A stretch of 64,000 bases of DNA from Selenomonas ruminantium subsp. lactilytica TAM6421 (GCF_000284095.1 NC_017068.1:1922001-1986000), one strand, 5' to 3'; positions 16,039 through 24,682 are shown, counted from the first letter of the stretch. Translations and numbers: made by a program. The notes: generated from the sequence alone by a model not told the origin.

Positions 16039-16100
16039 GAACTTTTTTTCTGATTTTCCAAAGAAAATTTCCCCAAAAGTTTTCTGACCTGTTGGCCGTT
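16022..16100 (-). terminator. Long-loop terminator after rpoD
   Basis: Minus-strand AACGGCCAACA (16090-16100) pairs perfectly with TGTTGGCCGTT (16022-16032) across a ~57-nt AT-rich loop and runs into TTTTT. It begins 14 bp after the rpoD stop. The 3' arm is shared with the rplM promoter spacer. Confidence 0.7.
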
Positions 16101-16114
16101 ATTCATCTAAATCC

Positions 16115-17257
16115 TTAGTCCAGGAAATCCTTCAGCTTGCGGCTGCGGCTCGGATGGCGCAGCTTGCGCAAAGCCTTGGCTTCGATCTGGCGGATACGCT
16201 CACGGGTAACGCCGAAACTCTGCCCCACTTCTTCCAACGTCCGGGCCCGGCCATCGTCGAGGCCGAAGCGCAGGCGCAGAACCTTTTCCTCACGGGGCGT
16301 CAGGGTATCAAGAACTTCTTCGAGCTGCTCTTTGAGGAGCATGAAGGAAGCCGCATCAGCCGGTGCCGGTGCATCCTGATCCTCGATGAAGTCGCCCAGA
16401 TGGGAATCTTCCTCTTCGCCGATTGGCGTTTCCAGGGATACCGGTTCCTGGGCGATCTTCATGATCTCCCGGACACGTTCCACGCTGATATCCATTTCCT
16501 TGGCGATTTCTTCCGGCGACGGTTCGCGGCCCAGCTGCTGCAGGAGCTGACGGGATACGCGGATCAGCTTGTTGATGGTCTCCACCATATGCACCGGAAT
16601 GCGGATGGTACGGGCCTGGTCAGCAATGGCGCGGGTGATGGCCTGACGAATCCACCAGGTCGCATAGGTACTGAACTTATAGCCCTTGGTATAGTCAAAC
16701 TTCTCCACCGCCTTGATAAGGCCCAGGTTACCTTCCTGAATCAGATCCAGGAACAACATGCCGCGGCCCACATAGCGCTTGGCGATGCTGACCACAAGGC
16801 GCAGGTTGGCTTCTGCCAGACGCTTCTGGGCAATCTCGTCGCCCTCCTGCATGCGCTTGGCCAGTGCCACTTCCTCATCAGCCGTGAGCAAAGGCACGCG
16901 GCCGATTTCCTTCAGATACATGCGCACGGGATCATCAATGCTGATGCCCTCGGGCACGGAGAGATCGATTTCGACCTCTTCTGCATCCTTGTCGTCAATG
17001 TCAATATCATCATCCCCTACATCCGTAGTAGAGGAATCATCCACAATCTCGATACCCTGCTGGCTGAAGGTATCATACATGCGGTCGATTTCGTCAGGGG
17101 TCAGGTCTTCCTGCTGGAGAGCTTCTACGAGTTCCCCATAAGTCAATGTACCACCGTTTTTGTTTCCTTTGGACAACAGATTTTCCACAATCTGCGAACT
17201 GTGGTTCTTACTGCCAGCCTCAGCCTGCGCGACACCCTTCTTTTTCGCATCAGCCAT
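16115..17257 (-). CDS. rpoD: Primary sigma factor RpoD (SigA)
   Basis: A 380-residue vegetative sigma-70 factor. The order is region 1.1 (residues ~20-80, acidic), region 1.2 ('[17 protein letters not shown]'), region 2 ('[25 protein letters not shown]', '[29 protein letters not shown]'), region 3 ('HMVETINKL', '[14 protein letters not shown]') and region 4 ('[18 protein letters not shown]', '[30 protein letters not shown]'). The start follows AAAGGGG. It lies 41 bp after dnaG, the conserved dnaG-rpoD macromolecular-synthesis arrangement. Many promoters in the window match its expected TTGACA/TATAAT consensus. Confidence 0.97.
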   Translation of the reverse strand: MADAKKKGVAQAEAGSKNHSSQIVENLLSKGNKNGGTLTYGELVEALQQEDLTPDEIDRMYDTFSQQGIEIVDDSSTTDVGDDDIDIDDKDAEEVEIDLSVPEGISIDDPVRMYLKEIGRVPLLTADEEVALAKRMQEGDEIAQKRLAEANLRLVVSIAKRYVGRGMLFLDLIQEGNLGLIKAVEKFDYTKGYKFSTYATWWIRQAITRAIADQARTIRIPVHMVETINKLIRVSRQLLQQLGREPSPEEIAKEMDISVERVREIMKIAQEPVSLETPIGEEEDSHLGDFIEDQDAPAPADAASFMLLKEQLEEVLDTLTPREEKVLRLRFGLDDGRARTLEEVGQSFGVTRERIRQIEAKALRKLRHPSRSRKLKDFLD

Positions 17258-17298
17258 TCAGCATACCCCTTTCCACGACCTTAATATTCCATACGATT

Positions 17299-19101
17299 TC
17301 ACTCAAGTTGCAATTCTTCCATTTCACTTTTGATTTGCTGGGCCTTATTGAGTTCCTCAATATAGCCCGTATCCCCGGCCTGAGATAATTCCATGGCCCG
17401 TTGGGAATGTCTGATGTAGCACAGGTTCAGATATGCCCTGCGCAACACATTAACCGCCTTGGTATAGGCATCGGTTTCACTGAGGACGCCCAAGTCCTCC
17501 ACCATGGCCCTAGACAACTCGGCCACGGCTTCCTCGCTTAACTTGTCAGCGACCTCAATATCATTAGTTTTCTGCCCTTGGGCGGCTAAATCCTGCAAGT
17601 AAAGAAAAATTTCCCGCTGGGCACTGTCGCCAATGCTTTCCAATGGCACCATCGTCGCCAAGTGCTGCAGGATGCCGCTGTCCTGCCAGGCCAGGCGGAT
17701 GGCAATGCGCCCCGCACGCTGCAGGGCCGTATCCGTGCGCCGGCTGGCCTGCCGGATAGGCGCCCGGGGAGTTTCCGCCTCTGGCAATGGCAAGGGCTGA
17801 TGGCTGAACCTGCGCAGTTCATCCCGCACGATGCCTTCATCCAGAAGCAGTGCCTGTGCCAACCGCTTGATATACTCACCAAGCAGTGCCATCTCCCGGA
17901 TACCAGTCAGCACCGGCAGCATGGCATGGAGTGCCTTGACCTTGCCCTCCAGTGTATCATAGGCAAAATGCTTCAATACATATTGCAGGCGGTATTCCAC
18001 CAACGGCAAAGCCTTTTTGACAAGTTCCTGGAATGCCGGCGCCCCATGCTTGCGGATGTACTCATCGGGATCCTTGCCATCCGGCACCACGATGACCTTC
18101 ACATCTGCGCCTGTCCCCTGCACAATGGACAGGGCACGGATTGTGGCCTTCTGACCGGCCTCGTCACTGTCATAGCAGAAATAGATGGCAGGAGCATAAC
18201 GCATCAGGAGCTTGCCATGTTCCGGCGTGAATGCCGTGCCCAAGGAAGCCACCACATTCTTTACCCCGGCGCTGAAAACAGAGATGGCATCCATATAGCC
18301 TTCCACCACAATGGCAAAGCCGGCATTCTGGATGGCCCGATGAGCCCTGTCCAATCCGAAGAGGATGCGCCGTTTATTGAAGATCACCGTTTCCGGGGTG
18401 TTCAGATACTTGGGCGTACTGTCATCTAAGACACGGCCGCCAAAGCCGACCACCCGCCCCCGTTCATCGGCAATTGGAATCATGACGCGGTTGCGGAACC
18501 GGTCATAGACACCTTCACCATTCTTACGCTCTGCGGCCAGCCCCCCTGAGAGCAAATATTCCTGCTTCACTCCACGCTTCAAAAAGGCGGTGGACAACTT
18601 ATCCCAGGCATTAGGGGCAAACCCCAGTTTGAATTCTTCAATGGTTTCCGCTGAAATAGCACGGCCGGCAAAATAAGCCTTCCCCGGCTCACCCAACCTT
18701 GTCATAGTCAGACAGTTATGGAAAAAGTCCCGCGCCATCTCATTGACCTTGCGCAAATCTGCGATTTCCCTGTCCCGGGCCAATTCCTGCGGCGACTTCT
18801 GCCTTTGAGGCATTGGTATGCCGAGTTTTTCTGCCTGCAGCTTAATAGCTTCAAAATAGGAAATGTTTTCAATCAGCGATAGGAACTTGAAGACATTCCC
18901 TCCGGCGTGGCAGCCAAAGCAATAGAAAAAGCCCTTATCCGGAACCACAGAAAAAGAGGGGGTTTTCTCACCGTGAAAGGGGCAACAGCCCCAATAACGA
19001 TTTCCCTTGCGCTTCAAGGGAACATAACTCTGCACAACCTGCAGGAGGTCTGACCGGGCACGAACCTGCTCGACAAACTCGTCCATTTCCTCTCTGTGCA
19101 T
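17299..19101 (-). CDS. dnaG: DNA primase
   Basis: A 600-residue replicative primase that makes RNA primers at the fork. The order is an N-terminal zinc finger (Cys-x2-His 'CCPFHGEKTPSF', 'FYCFGCHAGG', about residues 39-65), the core with 'RVVGFGGRVLDDSTPKYLN', the Toprim domain ('VVEGYMDAIS', 'FCYDSDEAGQKAT') and a C-terminal DnaB-interacting helical region. It has the usual family length. The ATG at 19101 has GAGGGG five bases upstream. It forms an operon with rpoD. Confidence 0.97.
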   Translation of the reverse strand: MHREEMDEFVEQVRARSDLLQVVQSYVPLKRKGNRYWGCCPFHGEKTPSFSVVPDKGFFYCFGCHAGGNVFKFLSLIENISYFEAIKLQAEKLGIPMPQRQKSPQELARDREIADLRKVNEMARDFFHNCLTMTRLGEPGKAYFAGRAISAETIEEFKLGFAPNAWDKLSTAFLKRGVKQEYLLSGGLAAERKNGEGVYDRFRNRVMIPIADERGRVVGFGGRVLDDSTPKYLNTPETVIFNKRRILFGLDRAHRAIQNAGFAIVVEGYMDAISVFSAGVKNVVASLGTAFTPEHGKLLMRYAPAIYFCYDSDEAGQKATIRALSIVQGTGADVKVIVVPDGKDPDEYIRKHGAPAFQELVKKALPLVEYRLQYVLKHFAYDTLEGKVKALHAMLPVLTGIREMALLGEYIKRLAQALLLDEGIVRDELRRFSHQPLPLPEAETPRAPIRQASRRTDTALQRAGRIAIRLAWQDSGILQHLATMVPLESIGDSAQREIFLYLQDLAAQGQKTNDIEVADKLSEEAVAELSRAMVEDLGVLSETDAYTKAVNVLRRAYLNLCYIRHSQRAMELSQAGDTGYIEELNKAQQIKSEMEELQLE

Positions 19102-19259
19102 AAGAACCCCTCTTCTGACTAATCATGGTATTTTGCAAGATACTCGTATACAATTCGCTACTTTTTAGCAATATCCTTCTTTTTTTCGAAAATTTTCTGC
19201 GTTTACTATAACATTTTTTGCATACAGTTCTTTTACATTATAGTATTCTACCCACTTTG

Positions 19260-20276
19260 TCAATATCCTTTTTTATTTTTTTCCACGGTCCGGCCCATGG
19301 GCGGCATAAAAATCTCTTCAAAGAGGGCTACAGCATAGCTATCCGTGAGGCCGGCCACATAGTCCGTGACGATCTGCTGCCGTCCCCAGCGGGCTTCACG
19401 CTGGATAAATTCCGGCGGCAGCTGGCTGGTATTATGTAGGAAGTAGTCATAAAGCTCTCTGAGCACAAAGGAAGCCTGTTCCCGTTCCCGGGAGAGCCGG
19501 TCCGAATGATAGATATGCTCGAACATGAAGCTTCGGAAAACATCCATGACCTGCTTGATGGCCGGGGACTGCAGGATTTCACCTGTGCCCTGGGAGGTCA
19601 TGATCATATCTGCCACCATGCTCGTGATCATCCGGGAAGTGTCCGGCCCTAATTTCTCATAGACCTCTGCCGGCAGGTCGCCGGGCTTCAAAAGCCCCGC
19701 CCGCAGGCTGTCATCGTAATCGTGGCAGAGATAGGCGATGCGGTCAGCCGTGCGCACGATGCGCCCCTCCAGCGTCTTGGGCAGATGCTTGCCCGTATGG
19801 TTGACAATGCCATCCTTGACCTCAAAGGTCAGATTGAGTCCCTGACCGCCCCGCTCCAGATACTCCACCACCCGCAGGCTCTGCTCGTTGTGGGTGAAAT
19901 GGCCAGTGAGTTCAGCCATAACAGATTCCCCTGCATGACCAAAAGGCGTATGGCCCACATCATGGCCTAAAGCGATGGCCTCTGCCAAATCCTCATTGAG
20001 CTGCAAGCCCCGAGCAATGGTACGGGAAATCTGTGCTACTTCGAGGCTGTGTGTCATGCGGGTGCGATAATGGTCTCCGGCCACGATATAGACCTGTGTC
20101 TTATGCTTCAGGCGGCGAAAACATTTAGAATGGAGAATACGATCCCGGTCCCGCTGGAATTTCGTGCGGAAGTCGCATTCCTCCATGGGATATTTGCGCC
20201 TTGCTTCCCGGCTCTTGGCCGCCAGAGGCGACAAAATCCTGTATTCCTGTTCCTCCGTGCGTTCCCTGATTTTCAT
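19260..20276 (-). CDS. dgt: dGTP triphosphohydrolase-like HD protein
   Basis: A 338-residue HD-domain dNTPase that would convert dGTP (or other dNTPs) to deoxynucleoside and triphosphate. The metal motif is split as 'RTRMTHSLEVAQISRTIA' (His) and 'ALGHDVGHTPFGHAGE' (HD pair), with a distal Asp in 'DRIAYLCHDYDD'. I start at the ATG at 20276, seven bases after GGAGGT; the upstream extension from 20309 lacks support. It belongs to the conserved dgt-dnaG-rpoD neighbourhood of Firmicutes, although a 158-bp gap separates it from dnaG. Confidence 0.92.
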   Translation of the reverse strand: MKIRERTEEQEYRILSPLAAKSREARRKYPMEECDFRTKFQRDRDRILHSKCFRRLKHKTQVYIVAGDHYRTRMTHSLEVAQISRTIARGLQLNEDLAEAIALGHDVGHTPFGHAGESVMAELTGHFTHNEQSLRVVEYLERGGQGLNLTFEVKDGIVNHTGKHLPKTLEGRIVRTADRIAYLCHDYDDSLRAGLLKPGDLPAEVYEKLGPDTSRMITSMVADMIMTSQGTGEILQSPAIKQVMDVFRSFMFEHIYHSDRLSREREQASFVLRELYDYFLHNTSQLPPEFIQREARWGRQQIVTDYVAGLTDSYAVALFEEIFMPPMGRTVEKNKKGY

Positions 20277-20314
20277 TTCTGTCACCTCCGTAATTGTTGA
20301 AATTCTCAATCTAT

Positions 20315-20344
20315 ATTATAACGCAATTGTTCAAATTTTGCCAA
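20315..20344 (-). promoter_or_regulatory. Promoter of dgt
   Basis: On the minus strand TTGGCA (20339-20344), 18 bp, perfect TATAAT (20315-20320), about 40 bp before the dgt start. Confidence 0.65.
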
Positions 20345-20370
20345 AGGCAAAATATTCCACTTGACGTTTC

Positions 20371-20401
20371 AACGAGGCAGGAGCATATCTCCTGCCTCGT
20401 T
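20371..20401. repeat. Perfect 13-bp-arm hairpin upstream of the dgt promoter
   Basis: AACGAGGCAGGAG-CATAT-CTCCTGCCTCGTT. Neither flank is T-rich, so it is not a standard terminator. It sits between the nitroreductase terminator and the dgt promoter. It could be an operator or a backup transcript end. Confidence 0.5.
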
Positions 20402-20421
20402 ATACACGAATCTGCGTAAAT

Positions 20422-20446
20422 GAAAAGCGGAGGTTATCCCTCCGCC
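20422..20446 (-). terminator. Terminator of the dhaKLM-nitroreductase operon
   Basis: Minus-strand GCGGAGG-GATAA-CCTCCGC followed by TTTTCATTT, 19 bp after the nitroreductase stop. Confidence 0.75.
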
Positions 20447-20464
20447 CTGCATCCACGGCCTTTG

Positions 20465-21064
20465 TCAGCCGATATAGGTCACTTCATTGCCTCTGATATT
20501 CACGATGTTGCGATTGGGCAGGCCATCCGGCATATCCGGATAACCAATGCTCAGAGAGGCAAATACCCACTCATCCTCAGCCATGCCCAACTCATGGAGA
20601 TAGTCCAGCAGTACCGGATTATCCTGCAGCCAGCGCAGCTGGTTGATCCAGCAGGCGCCCAAGTCCAGGGCGTTGGCCGCCAGCAGCATATTCTCCATGG
20701 CCGCACAGGCATCGGCCATATTATTGCCGTAATCCTTCTTATTGGCCACCACGATCAACACCGGGGCATTGTATTTGAAGACATAATTGCCCTTCTTGGA
20801 AAGCTTGATGGCCCCGCCGATATTGGCTTCATTCTCCGGCGTGATCTCCATTTTGGCAAACTCGGACTGCACGAGATTTACGAGCTTGTCCAGCACCGCA
20901 GCATCACGGATCACCAGGAAGTGATTCGTATTCTTGCTCTTGCCGCTTGGTGCCCGGCGGCCTGCCTCGACCACCTTGTCCAACAGATCAGCCTCTACCA
21001 TTTCCGGTTTGAACTTACGCGTACTATGCCGGGTAGCAATTACATGCAATGCATCTTTTTCCAT
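20465..21064 (-). CDS. Nitroreductase-family FMN oxidoreductase
   Basis: A 199-residue nitroreductase fold protein, usually an FMN-dependent NAD(P)H oxidoreductase. 'IATRHSTRKFKPE' (FMN phosphate binding), 'AGRRAPSGKSKNTNHF' and 'NMLLAANALDLGACWINQL' are family blocks. The physiological substrate cannot be predicted. It starts eight bp after the dhaM stop with AGGAGA before the ATG, so it belongs to the dihydroxyacetone kinase operon. Its link to glycerol/DHA metabolism is unexplained; recycling of reduced cofactor is possible. Confidence 0.85.
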   Translation of the reverse strand: MEKDALHVIATRHSTRKFKPEMVEADLLDKVVEAGRRAPSGKSKNTNHFLVIRDAAVLDKLVNLVQSEFAKMEITPENEANIGGAIKLSKKGNYVFKYNAPVLIVVANKKDYGNNMADACAAMENMLLAANALDLGACWINQLRWLQDNPVLLDYLHELGMAEDEWVFASLSIGYPDMPDGLPNRNIVNIRGNEVTYIG

Positions 21065-21072
21065 ACTGTCTC

Positions 21073-21459
21073 CTATTCCGGGAACTTACGGACATTGTAA
21101 GCTTCCTTGATCTTAACCGCCAATTCGTCCAGAGTAATGCCACCGGTGGATTCCACAGCGGCCAGCACAGCACCTTCTACCAGAGGACAATCCAGCATCA
21201 TGACCTTCTTGTCCTCCATATCCTCCACCACGATTTCCGTGGTCATCACGGCGCTGCCCATATCCATCAGCACGGCTACACCGTCTTCTGAATACACCGC
21301 TTCCACAGCCGCACTGATTCTGGCATAACTTGTCCCCAGCTCCCCATCTTCCAGACCGCCGGCCGCAGCCAGCGGCGCATTTGGTGCCATCATCCTGGCG
21401 ATTTCCACAACTCCTGCTGCTAATTTTTCACTATGTGATACAATTACTATCCCGACCAA
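21073..21459 (-). CDS. dhaM: Dihydroxyacetone kinase phosphoryl donor subunit DhaM
   Basis: A 128-residue EIIA-mannose-like protein that carries phosphate from HPr to the DhaL-ADP. 'GIVIVSHSEKLAAGV' holds the active His (about residue 9), and 'DGVAVLMDMGSAVMTTE' and 'LVEGAVLAA' are family blocks. It is the short form with only the IIA domain, so external HPr must supply phosphate. The start is a TTG at 21459 next to GGGGGGAG. It is third in dhaK-dhaL-dhaM. Confidence 0.92.
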   Translation of the reverse strand: MVGIVIVSHSEKLAAGVVEIARMMAPNAPLAAAGGLEDGELGTSYARISAAVEAVYSEDGVAVLMDMGSAVMTTEIVVEDMEDKKVMMLDCPLVEGAVLAAVESTGGITLDELAVKIKEAYNVRKFPE

Positions 21460-21504
21460 ATTTCTCCCCCCACCGAGAAAATCAAACTATCTTACCCCAA
21501 AGGT

Positions 21505-22128
21505 CTATAGACATTTTACCATTTCTTCGAGCATATATAAAGAGGATGTTGCACCGGGGTCCTGATGACCGAGACTGCGCTCCCCTAAATAACTGGCTCT
21601 CCCCTTGGTGGCAATGATGGTCTTGGTGTATTCCACGCCTTCTTTGGCTGCGTCCACGGCTTTGACCAGCGCTTCCTTCAGTTCTGCACCGGCATCTACC
21701 GCCTCAGTCAGTTCCTTATACGCCGGGCAAAGCGCATCGAGCATGGTCTTTTCCCCGGCTTCGGACTTGCCCCGCATCTTGATGCCGCCGATAGCGGCAT
21801 CCATAGCCAATGCAAAATCCACAGCCGTAACTTCCGTCTTGCCTTTGAGGGTGTTGCCTGCCTTCATAAAGGCCGTACCATAGAGGGGGCCGGAAGCACC
21901 GCCTACATGAGAAACCAGCTGCATCCCTACGCCCTTGAGCAGGGCGCCGACATCGCCATTTTCCCATTCCGGCAATTTCTCCAGCACGGCTTTGAAGCCG
22001 CGTTCCAGATTGATGCCATGGTCGCCATCACCGATTTCGTTGTCGAGCTGCGTCAAAAAATCTTTTTCTGCTTCCATCCGGGCGGCAATAGCCCGGATGA
22101 TTTCTGCCATTTTTGCTGTGTCTAACAT
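21505..22128 (-). CDS. dhaL: Dihydroxyacetone kinase ADP-binding subunit DhaL
   Basis: A 207-residue all-helical subunit that holds ADP/ATP and transfers the phosphoryl group to DHA bound on DhaK. 'LDNEIGDGDHGINLERGF' contains the Asp residues that bind Mg-nucleotide, and 'HVGGASGPLYGTAFMKAG' and 'KGRASYLGERSLGHQDPGATS' are diagnostic. It starts 15 bp after dhaK. A 45-bp gap separates it from dhaM. Confidence 0.95.
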   Translation of the reverse strand: MLDTAKMAEIIRAIAARMEAEKDFLTQLDNEIGDGDHGINLERGFKAVLEKLPEWENGDVGALLKGVGMQLVSHVGGASGPLYGTAFMKAGNTLKGKTEVTAVDFALAMDAAIGGIKMRGKSEAGEKTMLDALCPAYKELTEAVDAGAELKEALVKAVDAAKEGVEYTKTIIATKGRASYLGERSLGHQDPGATSSLYMLEEMVKCL

Positions 22129-22143
22129 ACTTACTCGCTCCTC

Positions 22144-23133
22144 TTAACGTTTCAAAGCCAAAGTATCTGCCGGGGCATCATACAGGGCCTTCATTTCGTC
22201 ATCCAGACGCAAAAGTGTCAGGGAGAAACCGGCCATCTCAATGGAGGTCATATAGTTTCCCACCATGGTATCATAGACCTTCACGCCCTGTGCCTTGAGA
22301 TAATCCTGCACAAAATTGTTGATGATATAAAGTTCCATCAGCGGCGTGGCTCCCATGCCATTGACCAGAACCACGACCTCCTGCCCTTTGTAGTCGATAT
22401 CGGCCAGGATTTTATCCAAGAGCTTTTTGGCCGTTTCATCTGCTGTGCCGAGTTTCTCCCGGGTGGTACCCGGCTCGCCATGGATGCCGATGCCGATTTC
22501 CACTTCATCCTCAGCTAATTCAAAGCCCGGTTTGCCAGCGGCAGGCACCGTACAGGGAGAAATGGCCATGCCCATGGTGCGGACATTGGCGATTACCTTT
22601 TCCGCCACCGCCTTGACTTCTGCCAGGCTGGCCCCAGCCTCTGCCTTGGCGCCGGCAATCTTGTGTACCAGCACAGTCCCGGCCACCCCACGACGCCCCG
22701 TGGTATACAGGCTGTCTTTCACAGCCACATCGTCATTGACCACCACATAATCGGCTTCGATGTCCTCATCTTTTGCCATGTCGATGGCCATCTCAAAATT
22801 CATCACATCACCGGTGTAGTTCTTGACGATACAGAGCACGCCCTTATCGGTGGACACTGCCTGAATCCCGGCCAGGATCTTGTCCGGCGTCGGTGAGGTA
22901 AAGACTGCTCCGGCCACGGCCGCATCCAGCATGCCTTCACCCACGAAACCACCATGGGCCGGCTCATGGCCGCTGCCGCCGCCACTGACCAAGGCTACCT
23001 TGCCTTCTTTTTTCTGCGCCCGGACGACAACATTGCCTTCCTCTAATTTCTTCAGCTTCTGGGGGGCTGATTTTACCAGACCAAGAATCATCTGTTCTTC
23101 TACCGATTCCACACCGTTGATCAGTTTCTTCAT
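22144..23133 (-). CDS. dhaK: Dihydroxyacetone kinase substrate-binding subunit DhaK
   Basis: A 329-residue subunit that binds dihydroxyacetone covalently through a His and passes phosphate from DhaL to it, giving DHAP. 'LVSGGGSGHEPAHGGFVGEGM' is diagnostic, with 'IVKNYTGDVMNFEMA' and 'IGIGIHGEPG' (containing the reactive His) also clear. The start at 23133 has GGGAGG upstream; a longer reading from 23175 runs into the terminator region. With DhaL and DhaM it forms a PEP-dependent kinase that joins glycerol/DHA use to glycolysis. Confidence 0.95.
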   Translation of the reverse strand: MKKLINGVESVEEQMILGLVKSAPQKLKKLEEGNVVVRAQKKEGKVALVSGGGSGHEPAHGGFVGEGMLDAAVAGAVFTSPTPDKILAGIQAVSTDKGVLCIVKNYTGDVMNFEMAIDMAKDEDIEADYVVVNDDVAVKDSLYTTGRRGVAGTVLVHKIAGAKAEAGASLAEVKAVAEKVIANVRTMGMAISPCTVPAAGKPGFELAEDEVEIGIGIHGEPGTTREKLGTADETAKKLLDKILADIDYKGQEVVVLVNGMGATPLMELYIINNFVQDYLKAQGVKVYDTMVGNYMTSIEMAGFSLTLLRLDDEMKALYDAPADTLALKR

Positions 23134-23171
23134 TATCCATATCCTCCCTATCGGGCCTCCGCCCTTTCTAT

Positions 23172-23210
23172 ACACAACAACAGACAGTTCCCCTCCAGAA
23201 ACTGTCTGCC
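23172..23210 (-). terminator. Probable terminator between the stress-protein gene and dhaK
   Basis: Minus-strand CAGACAGTT-TCTGGAGGGG-AACTGTCTG followed by TTGTTGTGT. The T-tract is imperfect, so some readthrough into dhaKLM is possible. Confidence 0.6.
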
Positions 23211-23218
23211 TGGTATGC

Positions 23219-23599
23219 TTATTTGATGACCATTACCGGAATGGGCGATTCCTCGATGACCTTCTGGCTCACGCTGCCAATCAGCGCGCCCTTGAAGAGC
23301 CCCAGTCCCCGGCTGCCCATGATGATCATATCGCTATGTTCCTGAGCTGCTACCCGGATGATTGCTTTATGGATGCTGCCGGTCTCCACATGTTTGGCAG
23401 CCCGCAGATCCTCCGGAATCTTCTCCCAGATGCGGTCAAAGACTATATGACTGGGAATGTCCTTGTTGATATTGCTGGACACATAGACAAAATCCAAATC
23501 GGCTTTGCATTTCTCTGCGAGAAAAATAGCCTCATCCACCGCCTTGCAGCCATTAACTGAACCGTCAACGGGCACGAGGATTTTTTGAATCTTCCCCAT
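23219..23599 (-). CDS. Universal stress protein (UspA family)
   Basis: A 126-residue single Usp domain. 'KILVPVDGSVNGCKAVDEAI' at the N-terminus and 'DMIIMGSRGLGLFKGALIGSVSQKV' with the G-2x-G-9x-G-(S/T) nucleotide loop indicate an ATP-binding UspA protein of the cytoplasm. The start follows GGGGAGG. It lies upstream of dhaKLM on the same strand, separated by an imperfect terminator. The role is general stress or persistence by family; nothing specific is visible. Confidence 0.88.
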   Translation of the reverse strand: MGKIQKILVPVDGSVNGCKAVDEAIFLAEKCKADLDFVYVSSNINKDIPSHIVFDRIWEKIPEDLRAAKHVETGSIHKAIIRVAAQEHSDMIIMGSRGLGLFKGALIGSVSQKVIEESPIPVMVIK

Positions 23600-23747
23600 A
23601 CTAAAACCTCCCCACGCATTTATTCATCGCTTTGTTTACTATTTCGCTCCTGCCCGTTATAAATCCTGCAAGATACCCCGAGAAAATCCACAGCACGCCG
23701 ACTTTTTCGGCCTTTGTAACTTTTTTGCATATTTTTTAAAAAAGTGC

Positions 23748-23776
23748 TTGACACACATACCGATTATCCGTATAAT
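23748..23776 (+). promoter_or_regulatory. Perfect consensus promoter of tRNA-Pro
   Basis: TTGACA (23748-23753), 17 bp, TATAAT (23771-23776), exactly consensus. The mature tRNA begins 14 bp after the -10 box. Confidence 0.92.
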
Positions 23777-23790
23777 ATTTCTTGTGATTG

Positions 23791-23867
<77 letters not shown>

Positions 23868-23877
23868 TTGAGAGGTC

Positions 23878-23908
23878 AAGCCAGTAACTTCGGTTGCTGG
23901 CTTTTTTG
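23878..23908 (+). terminator. Terminator after tRNA-Pro
   Basis: AAGCCAGTAAC-TTCG-GTTGCTGGCTT followed by TTTT; the UUCG tetraloop makes it very stable. One G-T wobble in the stem. Confidence 0.92.
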
Positions 23909-23968
23909 CTATGTAAATATGCAAATTTATCATATTGTGAGCCGGTTACATAAAATCAACCAGCCAGA

Positions 23969-23977
23969 TGCTATAAT
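23969..23977 (+). promoter_or_regulatory. Extended -10 promoter of trxA
   Basis: TGCTATAAT, an extended -10 element with perfect TATAAT (23972-23977), 42 bp before the trxA start. The -35 region is weak (TTACAT at 20 bp). Confidence 0.6.
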
Positions 23978-24019
23978 CAAATCAATAAGAAAACAATAAC
24001 GCACATAGGAGGATAGATT

Positions 24020-24328
24020 ATGGCAACGACGGTTATTACCAACGACAATTTCAAAAACGAGGTGCTGGATCACCCAGGCACGGTGCTCATTGACTTCTGG
24101 GCAGAATGGTGCGGCCCCTGCCGGATGCTCAGCCCGGTCATCGATGAGGTGGCGGCGGAAAATCCTGCCATCAAAGTGGGCAAAGTCAATGTGGACGAAC
24201 AACAGGAACTGGCGGCCCAGTTCGGCATCATGAGCATCCCCACCCTGCTGGTCTTCAAGAACGGCCAGAAAGTCAACGAATCCTTAGGGCTTATCCCCAA
24301 GGAACAGGTAGAAAAACTTATCGGCTAA
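24020..24328 (+). CDS. trxA: Thioredoxin
   Basis: A 102-residue cytoplasmic thioredoxin that keeps protein thiols reduced with thioredoxin reductase. The redox motif W-C-G-P-C is at Cys31/Cys34, with 'VLIDFWAEWCGPCRM', the cis-Pro in 'IMSIPTLLVFKNG' and the usual length. AGGAGG lies before the ATG. It is a single-gene unit with its own promoter and a strong terminator. Confidence 0.97.
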   Translation: MATTVITNDNFKNEVLDHPGTVLIDFWAEWCGPCRMLSPVIDEVAAENPAIKVGKVNVDEQQELAAQFGIMSIPTLLVFKNGQKVNESLGLIPKEQVEKLIG

Positions 24329-24343
24329 AGATAACATATTCCT

Positions 24344-24390
24344 TACCAGCAAAAATCCCGCTGACATCCAATGTCAGCGGGATTTTTATA
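24344..24390 (+). terminator. Terminator after trxA
   Basis: AAAAATCCCGCTGACAT-CCA-ATGTCAGCGGGATTTTT, a near-perfect 17-bp stem with T-tract, 19 bp after the trxA stop. Confidence 0.93.
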
Positions 24391-24392
24391 AA

Positions 24393-24663
24393 TTGCAGTT
24401 TGTAGGTGCGAGCCTGAACACATTTGTTACAGATCAGTGGGGCGGCGGTGGGAATACTTTTTCGCCGCTTCACTAAATGTCCCGCCAGCAGAAGTACGCA
24501 TCTTCCAGTAACCTGCGCCGGTCTTGCCCGGCGCCATCTGGCTAAACAGCTCTAAAATTGCCGAGAGGGTCGTTTTAGCGGAAACAGAAAAAGTACTCCC
24601 CCGTGAACCCCTGACTGCGTATGAACGGGATACCTTCAGCACGAACGCACTGACAAATTGCAA
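24393..24663. repeat. MITE-like element with imperfect terminal inverted repeats
   Basis: TTGCAGTTTGTAGGTGCG (24393-24410) and the complement of CGCACTGACAAATTGCAA (24646-24663) match at 15 of 18 positions, so the 271-bp segment is bounded by inverted repeats. An open frame of 78 codons (24427-24663, minus strand) begins inside one repeat with TTG. It is Ser/Thr/Arg-rich, shows no ribosome site and looks non-coding. The segment fills the otherwise gene-free gap between the trxA terminator and the Crp/Fnr gene. It is not proven repetitive, because only one copy is in this window. Confidence 0.45.
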
Positions 24664-24682
24664 CTTGTATATGCATGCCTTT

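Noticed and set aside
16154-17284. 376-codon plus-strand frame opposite rpoD
   Set aside because: Antisense to the strongly conserved sigma factor; no independent support.
24427-24663. 78-codon frame on the minus strand as a gene
   Set aside because: It starts at TTG inside an inverted repeat, has no ribosome site, and its composition is unlike neighbouring proteins; better explained as part of a repeat element.
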